64,000 bases of DNA from Nibrella saemangeumensis (GTDB lineage: Bacteria; Bacteroidota; Bacteroidia; Cytophagales; Spirosomataceae), in assembly GCF_039541915.1 (NCBI RefSeq), contig NZ_BAABHD010000003.1:136823-200822 (forward strand). Direction: 5' to 3'. The notes under the pieces were generated by a model that searched no databases, had not been told where the DNA came from, and worked only from the letters and a program-made list of their open reading frames with translations. Position numbers and translations under genes: made by a program. Position 1 is the first letter of the stretch; each line of letters begins with the position of its first letter. This document shows, one piece after another, positions 9,300-18,135 of this stretch.

Positions 9300-9944
9300 A
9301 TGTACGAAAGCCGGGAGCATTTACAAACCCTGACCGAGATACGGAGCCTCATGGAGCGCTCCTCCAAATTTTTGTCTTTGAGCGGACTTTCCGGCGTATC
9401 GGCCGGCGTTGTTGCGCTGATCGGAGCGGGTATTGCCTACGTACGATTACAGACCGGCTGGCTTAGTTTGTTAAGCCACGACGCCAACTCAACCCTCAGC
9501 GGTTCGTCGCGCCGGGAGCTACTGACCTTTCTGCTCGCCGACGGCCTGGTCATGCTGATTTTAGCGTTTGCGGTCGGCATTTTTTTCACCGTCCGAAAAG
9601 CCCGGCGACAGGGCCAGACGGTCTGGAACGCCACCTCTCGGCGACTACTGTGGGCAATGGCCGTACCGCTGGTAGCCGGTGGCGTTTTCTGCCTGGCCAT
9701 GCTCTACCACAACCTGATCTGGCTTATCTTTCCGGCTACCCTTATTTTCTACGGCCTGGCCCTGCTTAACGCCAGTAAGCATACGCACCGGGATGTGGAA
9801 TACCTGGGGATGTCGGAAATTGCGCTCGGTTTGCTGGCATTGTTTCTGACAGGCTATAGTCTGCTCACCTGGGCCATCGGCTTTGGGTTGTTGAATATCG
9901 CCTACGGAACGGTCATGTATTACAAATACGAAAAACCGGCTTGA
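9300..9944 (+). CDS. Hypothetical membrane protein paired with a regulator
   Basis: A 214-residue protein. Residues 1-30 are polar, with MYESREHLQTLTEIRSLMERSSK, followed by LSGLSGVSAGVVALIGAG and about six hydrophobic segments. This N-terminal pattern recurs in Bacteroidota membrane proteins of unknown function that sit next to a small winged-helix regulator. The stop overlaps the regulator start by 4 bases (ATGA), so the two form an operon and may work together. Confidence 0.8.
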   Translation: MYESREHLQTLTEIRSLMERSSKFLSLSGLSGVSAGVVALIGAGIAYVRLQTGWLSLLSHDANSTLSGSSRRELLTFLLADGLVMLILAFAVGIFFTVRKARRQGQTVWNATSRRLLWAMAVPLVAGGVFCLAMLYHNLIWLIFPATLIFYGLALLNASKHTHRDVEYLGMSEIALGLLALFLTGYSLLTWAIGFGLLNIAYGTVMYYKYEKPA

Positions 9945-10240
9945 TGAAAGAACTGCTGACAGGATTTAACAAAGCATTTGAAAGCAAGGCAAGGCTCGGC
10001 ATTATGTCGGTGCTGATGGTGAATGATTCGTTGAGCTTTAATGAGCTTAAAGAGTTGCTTACCCTCACCGATGGCAACCTGGCTACGCACCTGCGGGCAT
10101 TGGAAGAACAGGGATTTCTTATCGTGAAGAAACAGTTTGTCGGCCGCAAACCTAATACTACTTATACGGCCACTGAAGTCGGCAAGAAGGCCTTCACCGA
10201 CCACCTGAATTCATTAGAGGAATTCATCAAGAGATTATAA
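9941..10240 (+). CDS. Winged helix-turn-helix transcriptional regulator
   Basis: A 99-residue single-domain DNA-binding protein. The order helix, LSFNELKELLTLTDGNLATHLRALEEQGFLIVKKQFVGRKPNTTYTATEVG with recognition helix and beta-wing, fits the winged-helix family (PF13601-like, near MarR/ArsR). It has no sensor domain. It is coupled to the membrane protein gene upstream, and a candidate small hairpin lies just after it (10254-10281). Confidence 0.87.
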   Translation: MMKELLTGFNKAFESKARLGIMSVLMVNDSLSFNELKELLTLTDGNLATHLRALEEQGFLIVKKQFVGRKPNTTYTATEVGKKAFTDHLNSLEEFIKRL

Positions 10241-10307
10241 TCAGGTTGAAAGCGGACCAGGTTAGTGAACCTCGACTGGTCCACCTAATCAGTCGGAAAG
10301 GACTCAG

Positions 10308-11045
10308 TCAGTCAGAAAGGACCCTTCTTTTTAAAACAACCGGCACGCAGACGACGGTTGAGCGCTTGACCACTGCTATAGGTGTGCTACTCGCCGGCTT
10401 GGTTTCTACGATTCGGCAATCAGCCTCCGGCCCAGTTTTATCCACAAACTGCTCAGCAGGTACTACATTACCACCTGCGGGTTGCCCGGAGCGCGAATAA
10501 AAACTGTTTCCTACATTCAACGAGAAAACCTGGTCGGCCGCCTTAATGAATGGGTCATTCGCAGGCAAAGGGCTAACTGGACCGAAACAGCCGTTACCGC
10601 TGAAGGTGAATAAAGGAACTGCTACCCCAGCCTTAAATTGGCCATAATCTGTTTCTGTAGGAAACTTACCGATAACGTAATAGGCAAAAGCAGGGTCAAG
10701 GCCAACGTTGCCCCAATTCTGTTTTGCCTGACCCGGCCCTAACTTCAGCGGTTGCTTTTCCCAGGAGCCCTTTATATCCTGAATATCGCTGATGATGAAA
10801 GCGGCTGGTACCTTAAGCGTAAACTGAGCCGTAGCGCCCTTCTCTATTACACTGCTGTTATTTGGGTTGGGTAAATTATAATCTGGTACAACCCAGGCCG
10901 TATAGCGACCCGAAGCTGGTGTATACGTAACTTTATAATGTATCGTATTAGAAGCTCCCCGTTGACAATACCCTGACGTGATTGACAATCCGTAACCAAT
11001 CCAGAATATTATTTGCAGAAAATGCTTCATATGCCGCGTAGCCAT
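10308..11045 (-). CDS. Secreted protein of unknown function
   Basis: A 245-residue protein with a signal peptide (MKHFLQIIFWIGYGLSITSGYCQ; a start at 11030 is also plausible). The mature part opens with IHYKVTYTPASGRYTAWVVPDYN and has a beta-rich pattern (ATAQFTLKVPAAF, FPTETDYGQFKAGVAVPLFTF) seen in secreted Bacteroidota proteins. Two cysteines (GNGCFG, EADC) are present, and it ends in VVCVPVVLKRR. It has no type IX sorting tail. The surroundings offer no functional hint, and it is oriented against its neighbours. Confidence 0.65.
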   Translation of the reverse strand: MATRHMKHFLQIIFWIGYGLSITSGYCQRGASNTIHYKVTYTPASGRYTAWVVPDYNLPNPNNSSVIEKGATAQFTLKVPAAFIISDIQDIKGSWEKQPLKLGPGQAKQNWGNVGLDPAFAYYVIGKFPTETDYGQFKAGVAVPLFTFSGNGCFGPVSPLPANDPFIKAADQVFSLNVGNSFYSRSGQPAGGNVVPAEQFVDKTGPEADCRIVETKPASSTPIAVVKRSTVVCVPVVLKRRVLSD

Positions 11046-11194
11046 CAGGGGTTTTACTACAAAAACTATGCAGATATAACGACAGTTATTTTTCCGTCAC
11101 TTAGATGGCTCATCACAAAAATAGACGTATGCAGGGCATAAAGGTTAAATAGACTCATGCTGGCTCATAATTATTGTGTAACAACTCTTATCAG

Positions 11195-11656
11195 CTACCC
11201 AACATCGTTAATCCGGTACCACCGATTATTAAACCTAATCTCCTCCCCCACCTTCCGGTTAATCAATCCAGTTCCTATAGGAGACGCTAGTGAAATCGCA
11301 AAATAGTCGACGCCATCCAGGGAAATCTTTCCCGCACTGATACTGATAAAGAAATTCCCCTGGTCAGTAATAACCAGACTACCCCGCTGCACCAATTCAT
11401 AGACGGCTTCTACGTTGATTTGCTCCAGGTCTTTCTTCAACTTTAACGCTTCGGCGAGTTGGGCAGCACTCATGTCGCGCTCCCGCTGGGCCATAGCCCG
11501 ACCGGTCTCGTATTTGTCCCCCGCGCTGCTTTTGGTTTCGGAGTTGGCCGCTTCCTGAGCGGCTTCCATCGAACTCCGGGCTGTTTCGATGCGTTGTTCT
11601 ACGTACGCCAGGCAGCGGGCGTACAGTTGTGCTTTGATTCGTTTAGCGTCTGTCAT
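11195..11656 (-). CDS. GreA/GreB-family elongation factor-like protein
   Basis: About 153 residues: an N-terminal coiled coil (residues 5-85, rich in A, E, K and R, including SAGDKYETGRAMAQRERDM) followed by a small beta domain with the C-terminal signature ASPIGTGLINRKVGEEIRF that recalls the GreA/GreB FKBP-like domain (SPxGxALxGxxxGD). Such shortened Gre relatives are widespread in Bacteroidota and often mis-named. A role at RNA polymerase is an inference. The ATG at 11656 fits better than the upstream one at 11704, whose added residues look non-coding. Confidence 0.75.
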   Translation of the reverse strand: MTDAKRIKAQLYARCLAYVEQRIETARSSMEAAQEAANSETKSSAGDKYETGRAMAQRERDMSAAQLAEALKLKKDLEQINVEAVYELVQRGSLVITDQGNFFISISAGKISLDGVDYFAISLASPIGTGLINRKVGEEIRFNNRWYRINDVG

Positions 11657-11754
11657 TCTGTAGTTCTGGGTGAGTGACAAAATAGTTAACTTGTTTTCAA
11701 CCATATAAATTTCCGAACTTCGGCAGATGCTGTAGCTTCACGTACGATCGATCT

Positions 11755-12891
11755 ATGAATTACCCGGCCTACTTCGACTACAACGCCACCACTCCGGTTG
11801 ACCCGGCGGTGCTGGAAGTAATGCTGCCTTATTTCAGTATGCACTTCGGCAATGCGGCCTCGCGCACGCATGTGTTTGGCTCAAAAGCCGAAGAAGCCGT
11901 TGCCAATGCCCGAAAGCAACTCGCCCGCCTGCTGGATGCCGACCCGAAAGAGATAGTATTCACCAGCGGAGCCACGGAGTCAATCAATCTGGCGCTGAAA
12001 GGTGTTTGGGAAGCAAATCGCCACCGGGGTAATCACCTTATTACGGTCAGCACGGAGCACAAGGCGGTGCTGGATACCTGCGACCATCTGGCTCAGTTGG
12101 GCGCCGAAGTCACCTTCCTCCCGCCCGACCAGGAAGGGCTTATCACCGCTGAGCAGGTGGAAGCCGCCATCCGGCCCGATACCCTGCTGGTGTCGGTGAT
12201 GCTGGCTAATAACGAAACGGGGGTATTACAGCCCGTTCAGGCCATTGGCGAGGTGGCGCACAAACACGGCGTTCTGTTTCATACCGATGCAACGCAGGCG
12301 GTAGGCAAACTACCCATTTCCTGGGCGAATAGCCCCATCGACCTATTGAGTCTGTCGGGCCATAAGTTCTACGGGCCTAAGGGCGTTGGAGCTTTACTGG
12401 CCCGCAAAACCGTCGCGCTCACGGCTCAGCAGGACGGCGGCCGGCACGAACGGGGCCGCCGGTCGGGTACTTTAAACGTGCCGGGTATTGTTGGTCTTGG
12501 CGAAGCCGCCCGGCTGGCGCACCTTCACCTTCCTTCCGAGAAAGACCATATTGCTGCGCTGCGCGACAAACTGGAAGCCGGCATCCTGAGCCAGCTACCG
12601 CAGACATCGGTCAACGGCAGTCGGCAATACCGCTTACCGAATACCACCAATATAGCCTTTGCGGGTGTTGATGGTGAATTGTTGCTGCTATCCCTGAATG
12701 AGATCGCCGTCTCCAACGGCTCAGCCTGTACGTCGGCCACTACCCTCCCCTCACACGTGCTAAAAGCGATGAGGTTATCCGACGATTTAGCCTATAGTTC
12801 GGTGCGATTCAGTCTGGGCCGGTTCACTACCGAAGAAGAGGTGGATACCGCCATCCGGCACGTCGCCAGGGTCGTTAATCAGCTCTCTTAA
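11755..12891 (+). CDS. Cysteine desulfurase (NifS/IscS family)
   Basis: A 378-residue class V PLP enzyme that removes sulfur from cysteine for Fe-S clusters, thio-cofactors or molybdenum-cofactor sulfuration. Visible: FDYNATTPVDP near the start, TSGATESINLALKG, the PLP lysine in SLSGHKFYGPKGVGAL, HERGRRSGTLN, and the catalytic cysteine loop NGSACTSATTLPSHVL. It lies about 800 bases upstream of the CO dehydrogenase genes, whose enzyme needs Fe-S clusters and a sulfur-bridged Mo-Cu site; a dedicated link is possible but unproven. Confidence 0.9.
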   Translation: MNYPAYFDYNATTPVDPAVLEVMLPYFSMHFGNAASRTHVFGSKAEEAVANARKQLARLLDADPKEIVFTSGATESINLALKGVWEANRHRGNHLITVSTEHKAVLDTCDHLAQLGAEVTFLPPDQEGLITAEQVEAAIRPDTLLVSVMLANNETGVLQPVQAIGEVAHKHGVLFHTDATQAVGKLPISWANSPIDLLSLSGHKFYGPKGVGALLARKTVALTAQQDGGRHERGRRSGTLNVPGIVGLGEAARLAHLHLPSEKDHIAALRDKLEAGILSQLPQTSVNGSRQYRLPNTTNIAFAGVDGELLLLSLNEIAVSNGSACTSATTLPSHVLKAMRLSDDLAYSSVRFSLGRFTTEEEVDTAIRHVARVVNQLS

Positions 12892-13086
12892 CCGGAAAAC
12901 ACCTTTGTAAGTATACATTTCAGAGACAAAAGGTTAATAGATTAATCTCCACCAAATTAGCTGGGTATCAGGTAAAATAAGTAGTCGCAAAAAAATTTCA
13001 ATAATTTTAGATTAAACATAAACAATCAGCTATTTTTAATGGTTTCTCAGGCAGCTTAATACCCTACCGTCTACCTACGTAACTTG

Positions 13087-13554
13087 ATGAAACCTTTAAC
13101 AGAAACCTCATGCACCGCATGCGGTAAAGCTGCTTCACCGCACAGAAAAATTCCAGGTCGCTGGTCCTCCACGGCGTCGGGTCTGCTTATCCTGTTTTTG
13201 CCCAAATGCCCATTTTGCGTAGTGGCCTATACCAGTTCAATGGCCATCTGCGGAGCCCCGTCCGTTTTACAGCATCATACCGATTGGGGTGCCTGGCTGG
13301 CGGTAGCCTTAGCGCTCATTTGTATCTACAGCCTGGTGAAAAATTACCGCGGTAAAGGAACCCGGACAGCGATTGTCATCGCTTCATTCGGGCTGTCTCT
13401 GCTACTCGTTGGCCTCTTGATACCCAACTCGATGCGTTGGTATTATAGCGGAGCAACCCTTCTGTTTGTTAGCAGCATCTATAATGGTCCCGGCTACAAA
13501 TGGCTGAACCATACACGCCTGATACGTCGATTCCCCCTATTAACAAATTCATAA
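13087..13554 (+). CDS. Small membrane protein with CPFC motif
   Basis: A 155-residue protein. An N-terminal CxxC (SCTACGKAA) resembles a zinc knuckle, followed by hydrophobic segments, the first containing LPKCPFCVVAYTSS. The arrangement of a CxxC inside a membrane segment recalls MerC-like or thiol-metal membrane proteins, but I do not recognise the family. The ATG at 13087 is preferred over a TTG one codon upstream. It stands 130 bases before coxM on the same strand. Confidence 0.6.
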   Translation: MKPLTETSCTACGKAASPHRKIPGRWSSTASGLLILFLPKCPFCVVAYTSSMAICGAPSVLQHHTDWGAWLAVALALICIYSLVKNYRGKGTRTAIVIASFGLSLLLVGLLIPNSMRWYYSGATLLFVSSIYNGPGYKWLNHTRLIRRFPLLTNS

Positions 13555-13683
13555 CCCCCAACGGAAAAGCCTATGCTATAAACCAACCCAGCCCCGGCCC
13601 CTGTCTGCTACTTCATTATATGTAGCTGCATTAAATGTTAATACCTGCATTCACTAATCACTTTTCATATTCCTACCTACCAC

Positions 13684-14553
13684 ATGATTGCTGCAGAATT
13701 CAACTACGAAGCCCCAACCACGCTCGATGAAGCCATTGCGCTGCTTCAGAAGTATGGCGACGAGGCTAAAATCCTCTCGGGTGGGCACAGCCTGATTCCC
13801 ATGATGAAACTCCGGTTTGCCTCGCCGGAACACATCATCGACATCAACAATATTCCGGGTCTGTCCGACATCACCATTGAGGACCAGACGCTTAAAATCG
13901 GGGCGCTGACCCGAGAAGCTCAGTTAGAGCACTCCGACGTGCTGAAACAACACTTTCCGATTTTCGGCGACGTCACCAAACTCATTGCCGACCCGCAGGT
14001 ACGCAACATGGGTACCCTTGGCGGCAACCTGGCTCATGGTGACGCGGCCAACGACCACCCGGCTGTCATGATGGCCCTTAACGCTACCGTCGTGGCAACC
14101 GGTCCCGAAGGCAGCCGCGAGATTCCCATCGACGAGTTTTTCTACGGCTTTTACACCACGGCCCTGCAGCCTGACGATATTCTGACCGAAATCCGGATTC
14201 CGCTGCCGGGTCCCGGCACGGGCAGCGCCTACCACAAACTGGAGCGCAAAGTAGGCGATTACGCCACCGCCGGCGTAGCCGTGCAACTGACGCTCGACAG
14301 CAACGGCGTGGTTACCTACGCGGGTATCGGCCTGACCAACGTCAACCCCGTACCCTTGCGGGCTGCCCGCTCTGAAGAAGCGCTGCTGGGCAAAACGCTC
14401 TCCGACGAGGTCATTGCCGAAGCAGCCCAATATGCATCGGAAGACTGCAACCCCTCATCCGACCTGCGGGGCGACGAAGAATACAAACGCGCTATGGTGG
14501 GTGTGCTGGTGAAGCGCATGATTCACAAAGCCGCCGAACGCGCCATGGCATAA
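13684..14553 (+). CDS. coxM: Aerobic CO dehydrogenase, FAD-binding medium subunit CoxM
   Basis: A 289-residue flavoprotein subunit that accepts electrons from the Fe-S subunit and passes them on to the quinone pool. FAD motifs SGGHS (residues 32-36) and TLGGN (111-115) are at the same positions as in the Oligotropha carboxidovorans enzyme. The following AHGDAANDHPAVMM is typical of CO dehydrogenase rather than xanthine dehydrogenase. It is first of eight same-strand genes in the order M-S-L found in form I clusters. No clear TAnnTTTG promoter was seen upstream. Confidence 0.93.
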   Translation: MIAAEFNYEAPTTLDEAIALLQKYGDEAKILSGGHSLIPMMKLRFASPEHIIDINNIPGLSDITIEDQTLKIGALTREAQLEHSDVLKQHFPIFGDVTKLIADPQVRNMGTLGGNLAHGDAANDHPAVMMALNATVVATGPEGSREIPIDEFFYGFYTTALQPDDILTEIRIPLPGPGTGSAYHKLERKVGDYATAGVAVQLTLDSNGVVTYAGIGLTNVNPVPLRAARSEEALLGKTLSDEVIAEAAQYASEDCNPSSDLRGDEEYKRAMVGVLVKRMIHKAAERAMA

Positions 14554-14575
14554 AGGTCAGCCCGGCTTTGTATTC

Positions 14576-14603
14576 AGTCATTCACTCATTCACTCATTCA
14601 CTA
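14576..14603. repeat. Intergenic TCATTCAC tandem repeat
   Basis: Between coxM and coxS lie three and a half copies of CATTCACT (8-base period). It is non-coding and resembles the spacers near 52240 and 53565. Confidence 0.6.
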
Positions 14604-14610
14604 AATACCC

Positions 14611-15114
14611 ATGAAACAAATTACCGTTACCGTAAACGGACAACCCCACACGGCCGAGGTAGAGCCACGGTTGCTGCTGGTCCACTATATCCGGGAAAAT
14701 CTGAACCTGACGGGCACCCACATTGGCTGCGACACCAGCAGTTGCGGAGCCTGCACCATTCTGCTCGACGGCAAGTCGGTTAAATCCTGCACCGTACTGG
14801 CTGTACAGGCAAACGGCAAATCCGTAGCGACGGTCGAAGGCCTTTGCGCACCCGGCGCGGCCCTGCACCCGATTCAGGAAGGCTTTAAGGAGAACCACGG
14901 CCTGCACTGCGGCTACTGTACACCCGGCATGATGATGCGGGCCATTGAACTGCTGGAGCAGAACCCCAACCCGACCGAAGAAGAAATCCGCTGGGGTATT
15001 TCGGGCAATCTGTGCCGCTGCACGGGCTACAACAACATTGTGAAAGCCATCCAGTACGCCGGAGCCAAAATCCGTGGTGAAGAAACGCCTTCCACCGAAC
15101 CTCAGTTTGTCTAA
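14611..15114 (+). CDS. coxS: Aerobic CO dehydrogenase, iron-sulfur small subunit CoxS
   Basis: A 167-residue subunit with two [2Fe-2S] clusters. The plant-ferredoxin-type cluster is held by Cys40, Cys45, Cys48 and Cys60 (HIGCDTSSCGACTILLDG); the second by Cys100, Cys103, Cys135 and Cys137 (HCGYCTPGMMM and GNLCRCTGY). It relays electrons from the Mo-Cu site in CoxL to the FAD in CoxM. The length is normal for the family, and all eight ligands are present. Confidence 0.95.
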   Translation: MKQITVTVNGQPHTAEVEPRLLLVHYIRENLNLTGTHIGCDTSSCGACTILLDGKSVKSCTVLAVQANGKSVATVEGLCAPGAALHPIQEGFKENHGLHCGYCTPGMMMRAIELLEQNPNPTEEEIRWGISGNLCRCTGYNNIVKAIQYAGAKIRGEETPSTEPQFV

Positions 15115-15140
15115 CTCCGAACGCTTAACCAACTGACATA

Positions 15141-17510
15141 ATGACACAGCAGTGTAAAACCTCGAAAGCAATTGGTGGGATGGGGCATTCCATCAAGCGA
15201 AAGGAAGACGTACGATTTGTGCAGGGCAAGGGGAATTATGTAGACGACATCAAGCTCGACGGCATGCTCTACATGGACATTGTCCGGAGCCCTTATGCCT
15301 ACGCCAAAATCAAGAAAATAGACGCGGAAGCCGCCCTGAAGATACCGGGCGTCGTGGCCGTGGTAACGGGTAAAGACCTGGAGCAGTACAACCTGCACTG
15401 GATGCCGACGCTGATGTCGGATACGCAGATGGTGCTGCCGACAGATACCGTTATGTACCAGGCGCAGGAAGTAGCAGCCGTGATTGCCACCAGCCGCTAT
15501 GCCGCCCGCGACGGTCGCGAAGCCGTACGCGTGGACTACGAGCCGATGAAGCCGGTCATTGACCCGTTCAAGGCACTAGACCCCGACGCACCCGTGCTGC
15601 GGACCGACAAACCCGGTAAGACCGACAACCACATCTGGCACTGGGAAGTAGGCGACAAAGCCAAAACCGAAGAGGTATTTGCCAATGCCGAGGTAGTCGT
15701 GAAAGAGCAGATGCACATCCCGCGCATTCACGTGGCCTCGATTGAGACCTGCGGCTGCGTGGCCGATTATGACAAGGTGAATAACCACCTGACTATGTAC
15801 ATGACCACGCAGGCTCCCCATGCCATCCGGACGGTGATTGCGCTGGTAGCCGGTCATGTGGGCCTGACGGAAGAGAAAGTGCGGGTCGTGGCGCCGGATA
15901 TTGGGGGTGGTTTTGGCGGTAAAGTACCCGTGTATCCGGGCTACGTTATTGCCATTGCCGTGTCGTTCCTGGTGGGGAAACCGGTGAAATGGATTGAAGA
16001 CCGCAGCGAAAACCTGCAGGCTGACTCCTTCGCCCGTGATTACCACATCACCGCCGAAATGGCTGGTACTAAAGAAGGCAAAATCCTGGCGACCCGCTTC
16101 AAAGTGCTGGCCGACCACGGCTATACCGATGCCTCGGCCAACCCGTCGAAGTTCCCGACCGGAATGTTCTCCATCGCGACCGGTTCGTACGATTACCATA
16201 CCGCGTACATGGAAGCCGATGCCATTTACACCAACAAGCCACCGGGCGGGGTTGCCTACCGCTGCTCGTTCCGCGTGACGGAAGCCGTACATGCCATTGA
16301 GCGGATGACCGACCGTTTTGCGCTCGAGATCGGCAAAGACCCGGCTCAGCTGCGTTTCGAGAACTTCATCAAAAAAGAAGATTTCCCCTGGCCTTCGCCC
16401 ACCGGCTGGATTTACGACAGCGGTGATTACGAAGCCGGTCTGCGCAAGGCGATGGACGCAATCGGCTACGACGAACTGCGGAAGGAGCAGGCCGAAAAAC
16501 GCGCCAACGGTGAACTGATGGGTATTGGTATCTCGACCTTCACGGAAGTGGTCGGGGCCGGTCCGTCGAAGGACTTCGATATCTTGGGCATTAAGATGTT
16601 CGATAGCGCCGAGATTCGGGTACACCCCACCGGCAAGGCCATCGCCCGCTTCGGGACCAAATCGCAGGGACAAGGCCACGAAACCACCTACGCCCAGATT
16701 ATTGCGGAGGAGTTGGGTATCCCCGCCGAAAACATTCAGGTGGAAGAAGGCGATACCGACACCGCGCCCTACGGTCTTGGTACCTACGCCAGCCGGAGTA
16801 CGCCAACTGCCGGTGCAGCCGCTGCCATAGCTGCCCGTAAACTACGCGACAAAGCCCGTAAAATTGCCGCATACTTACTCGAAGTGAGCGAAGACGACCT
16901 GGAGTGGGAGCCGGGCAAGTTCTTCGTGAAAGGTGCGCCCGAAAAGGCCAAAACCATTCAGGAACTGGTGTTTGCGGCCTACACTAATCACCCGCAGGGT
17001 ATGGAGGCCGGTTTTGAAGCTACCCACTACTACGACCCCCCGAACCTGACGTTCCCGTCCGGTGCGTACATCTGCGTGGTGGACATCGACAAGGAAACAG
17101 GCGGTATCAACGTGCGTCGTTTCGTAGCCATTGACGATTGCGGCAACATCATCAACCCGATGATTGTGCAGGGTCAGGTTCATGGTGGCCTCACGCAGGG
17201 CATCGCCCCCGCCATGTACGAATCCCTCGTGTACGACGAAGCAGGTAACATCCTGAACGGTACGTTCATGGACTACCTTGTACCCACCGCCGTTGAATCA
17301 CCGAACTGGGAAACCGGTCACGTGATTACACCCTCACCCCACCACCCCATTGGGGCCAAAGGTGTCGGCGAGTCGCCAACGGTAGGAGCGCCCCCCGCCA
17401 TCGCCAACGCCATTGTGGATGCTCTATCACCCTACGGCATCACGCACCTGGATATCCCGATTACGCCGTACAAGGTGTGGAAAGCGCTGAAGGAGAAGGG
17501 AGCGATTTAA
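15141..17510 (+). CDS. coxL: Form I aerobic CO dehydrogenase, molybdopterin large subunit CoxL
   Basis: A 789-residue catalytic subunit oxidising CO with water to CO2 at a Mo-S-Cu centre. The form I signature AYRCSFR is intact, with the copper-ligand cysteine at residue 375. Also present are TTQAPHAIRT, DIGGGFGGK, EVVGAGPSK, GTKSQGQGHETTYAQI, GDTDTAPYGLGTYASRST and the catalytic base in GAKGVGES (Glu744). These blocks match what I recall of the Oligotropha carboxidovorans CoxL far beyond general xanthine-dehydrogenase similarity. It follows coxS by 26 bases. Confidence 0.96.
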   Translation: MTQQCKTSKAIGGMGHSIKRKEDVRFVQGKGNYVDDIKLDGMLYMDIVRSPYAYAKIKKIDAEAALKIPGVVAVVTGKDLEQYNLHWMPTLMSDTQMVLPTDTVMYQAQEVAAVIATSRYAARDGREAVRVDYEPMKPVIDPFKALDPDAPVLRTDKPGKTDNHIWHWEVGDKAKTEEVFANAEVVVKEQMHIPRIHVASIETCGCVADYDKVNNHLTMYMTTQAPHAIRTVIALVAGHVGLTEEKVRVVAPDIGGGFGGKVPVYPGYVIAIAVSFLVGKPVKWIEDRSENLQADSFARDYHITAEMAGTKEGKILATRFKVLADHGYTDASANPSKFPTGMFSIATGSYDYHTAYMEADAIYTNKPPGGVAYRCSFRVTEAVHAIERMTDRFALEIGKDPAQLRFENFIKKEDFPWPSPTGWIYDSGDYEAGLRKAMDAIGYDELRKEQAEKRANGELMGIGISTFTEVVGAGPSKDFDILGIKMFDSAEIRVHPTGKAIARFGTKSQGQGHETTYAQIIAEELGIPAENIQVEEGDTDTAPYGLGTYASRSTPTAGAAAAIAARKLRDKARKIAAYLLEVSEDDLEWEPGKFFVKGAPEKAKTIQELVFAAYTNHPQGMEAGFEATHYYDPPNLTFPSGAYICVVDIDKETGGINVRRFVAIDDCGNIINPMIVQGQVHGGLTQGIAPAMYESLVYDEAGNILNGTFMDYLVPTAVESPNWETGHVITPSPHHPIGAKGVGESPTVGAPPAIANAIVDALSPYGITHLDIPITPYKVWKALKEKGAI

Positions 17511-17518
17511 AATTTCGG

Positions 17519-17591
17519 ATTTCGGATTGGGGATTTCGGATTGTCAGAACAGGCACCGCAAATCCCCAATCCGAAATCCCCAATCCGAAAT
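17519..17591. repeat. Inverted repeat between coxL and coxG
   Basis: A 25-bp stem (17519-17543 with 17567-17591) built from alternating TTTCGGATT and GGGGATT units, with a 23-base loop. There is no T-run, so it is not a typical terminator; it ends 4 bases before the coxG ATG and could hide that start in the mRNA, or damp transcription after coxL. Confidence 0.75.
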
Positions 17592-17595
17592 TACT

Positions 17596-18135
17596 ATGAC
17601 AACAAACCTCACAAAATCATTTGACGTCGAGCAGCCGATTGACCTGGTCTGGGCAACGCTGACCGACCCACCACAGATTGTGGATTGCGTACCGGGCGCA
17701 TCGCTGACCGAGCAGGTCGACGCAGACAATTACAAAGGCTATGTCGGGCTGAAGTTCGGTCCGGTCAAGGCGGGTTATGATGGCCTGGTTACGTTCGTGG
17801 AGCGAGATGCGGTCAACAAAAAGATGGCGCTGAAAGGGATGGGCATCGACAGCAAAGGAAAAGGCAATGCCGAAATGCTGATGAATGCCACCCTGACCGA
17901 AGTCAATGGTATGACGCACGTGGAAGCTACCATGGATATCAGCATCACGGGGATGCTGGCGCAGTTCGGGGCGCGGCTCATCAACGACGTATCGAACCAG
18001 GTCTTCGACCAGTTTGTTAACAATTTCAAGAAGAAATTGGCTACTGCGGGGATTGAGTCGGGCGAAGCACCCGCCGAAAGTACTGCGGAGGAATCAAAAT
18101 CCGGTATCGGTGGATTCATTAAAAAACTATTCTGA
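17596..18135 (+). CDS. coxG: CoxG, SRPBCC-fold CO dehydrogenase accessory protein
   Basis: A 179-residue protein. Residues 1-150 form an SRPBCC (START-like) domain with SFDVEQPIDLVWATLTDP and IVDCVPGASL, typical of CoxG. A Ser/Glu/Ala-rich linker follows, then a short amphipathic tail, GIGGFIKKLF. CoxG is needed to tie CO dehydrogenase to the membrane, and recent work on the actinobacterial enzyme points to quinone carriage; the tail here fits a membrane contact. The open frame reaches back to 17527, but that part is the hairpin spacer, so the ATG at 17596 is used. coxD overlaps its end. Confidence 0.88.
   Translation: MTTNLTKSFDVEQPIDLVWATLTDPPQIVDCVPGASLTEQVDADNYKGYVGLKFGPVKAGYDGLVTFVERDAVNKKMALKGMGIDSKGKGNAEMLMNATLTEVNGMTHVEATMDISITGMLAQFGARLINDVSNQVFDQFVNNFKKKLATAGIESGEAPAESTAEESKSGIGGFIKKLF

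Noticed and set aside
10246..10500. 84-codon open frame opposite the secreted-protein gene
   Set aside because: It is mostly antisense to the signal-peptide-bearing gene and has no motif.
15576..16679. 367-codon minus-strand open frame inside coxL
   Set aside because: It is an antisense shadow of a GC-rich conserved gene; the sense frame has clear catalytic motifs.
15141..17510. CoxL considered as xanthine dehydrogenase or form II enzyme
   Set aside because: The AYRCSFR motif and the MSL gene order with coxG/D/E/F are those of form I CO dehydrogenase.
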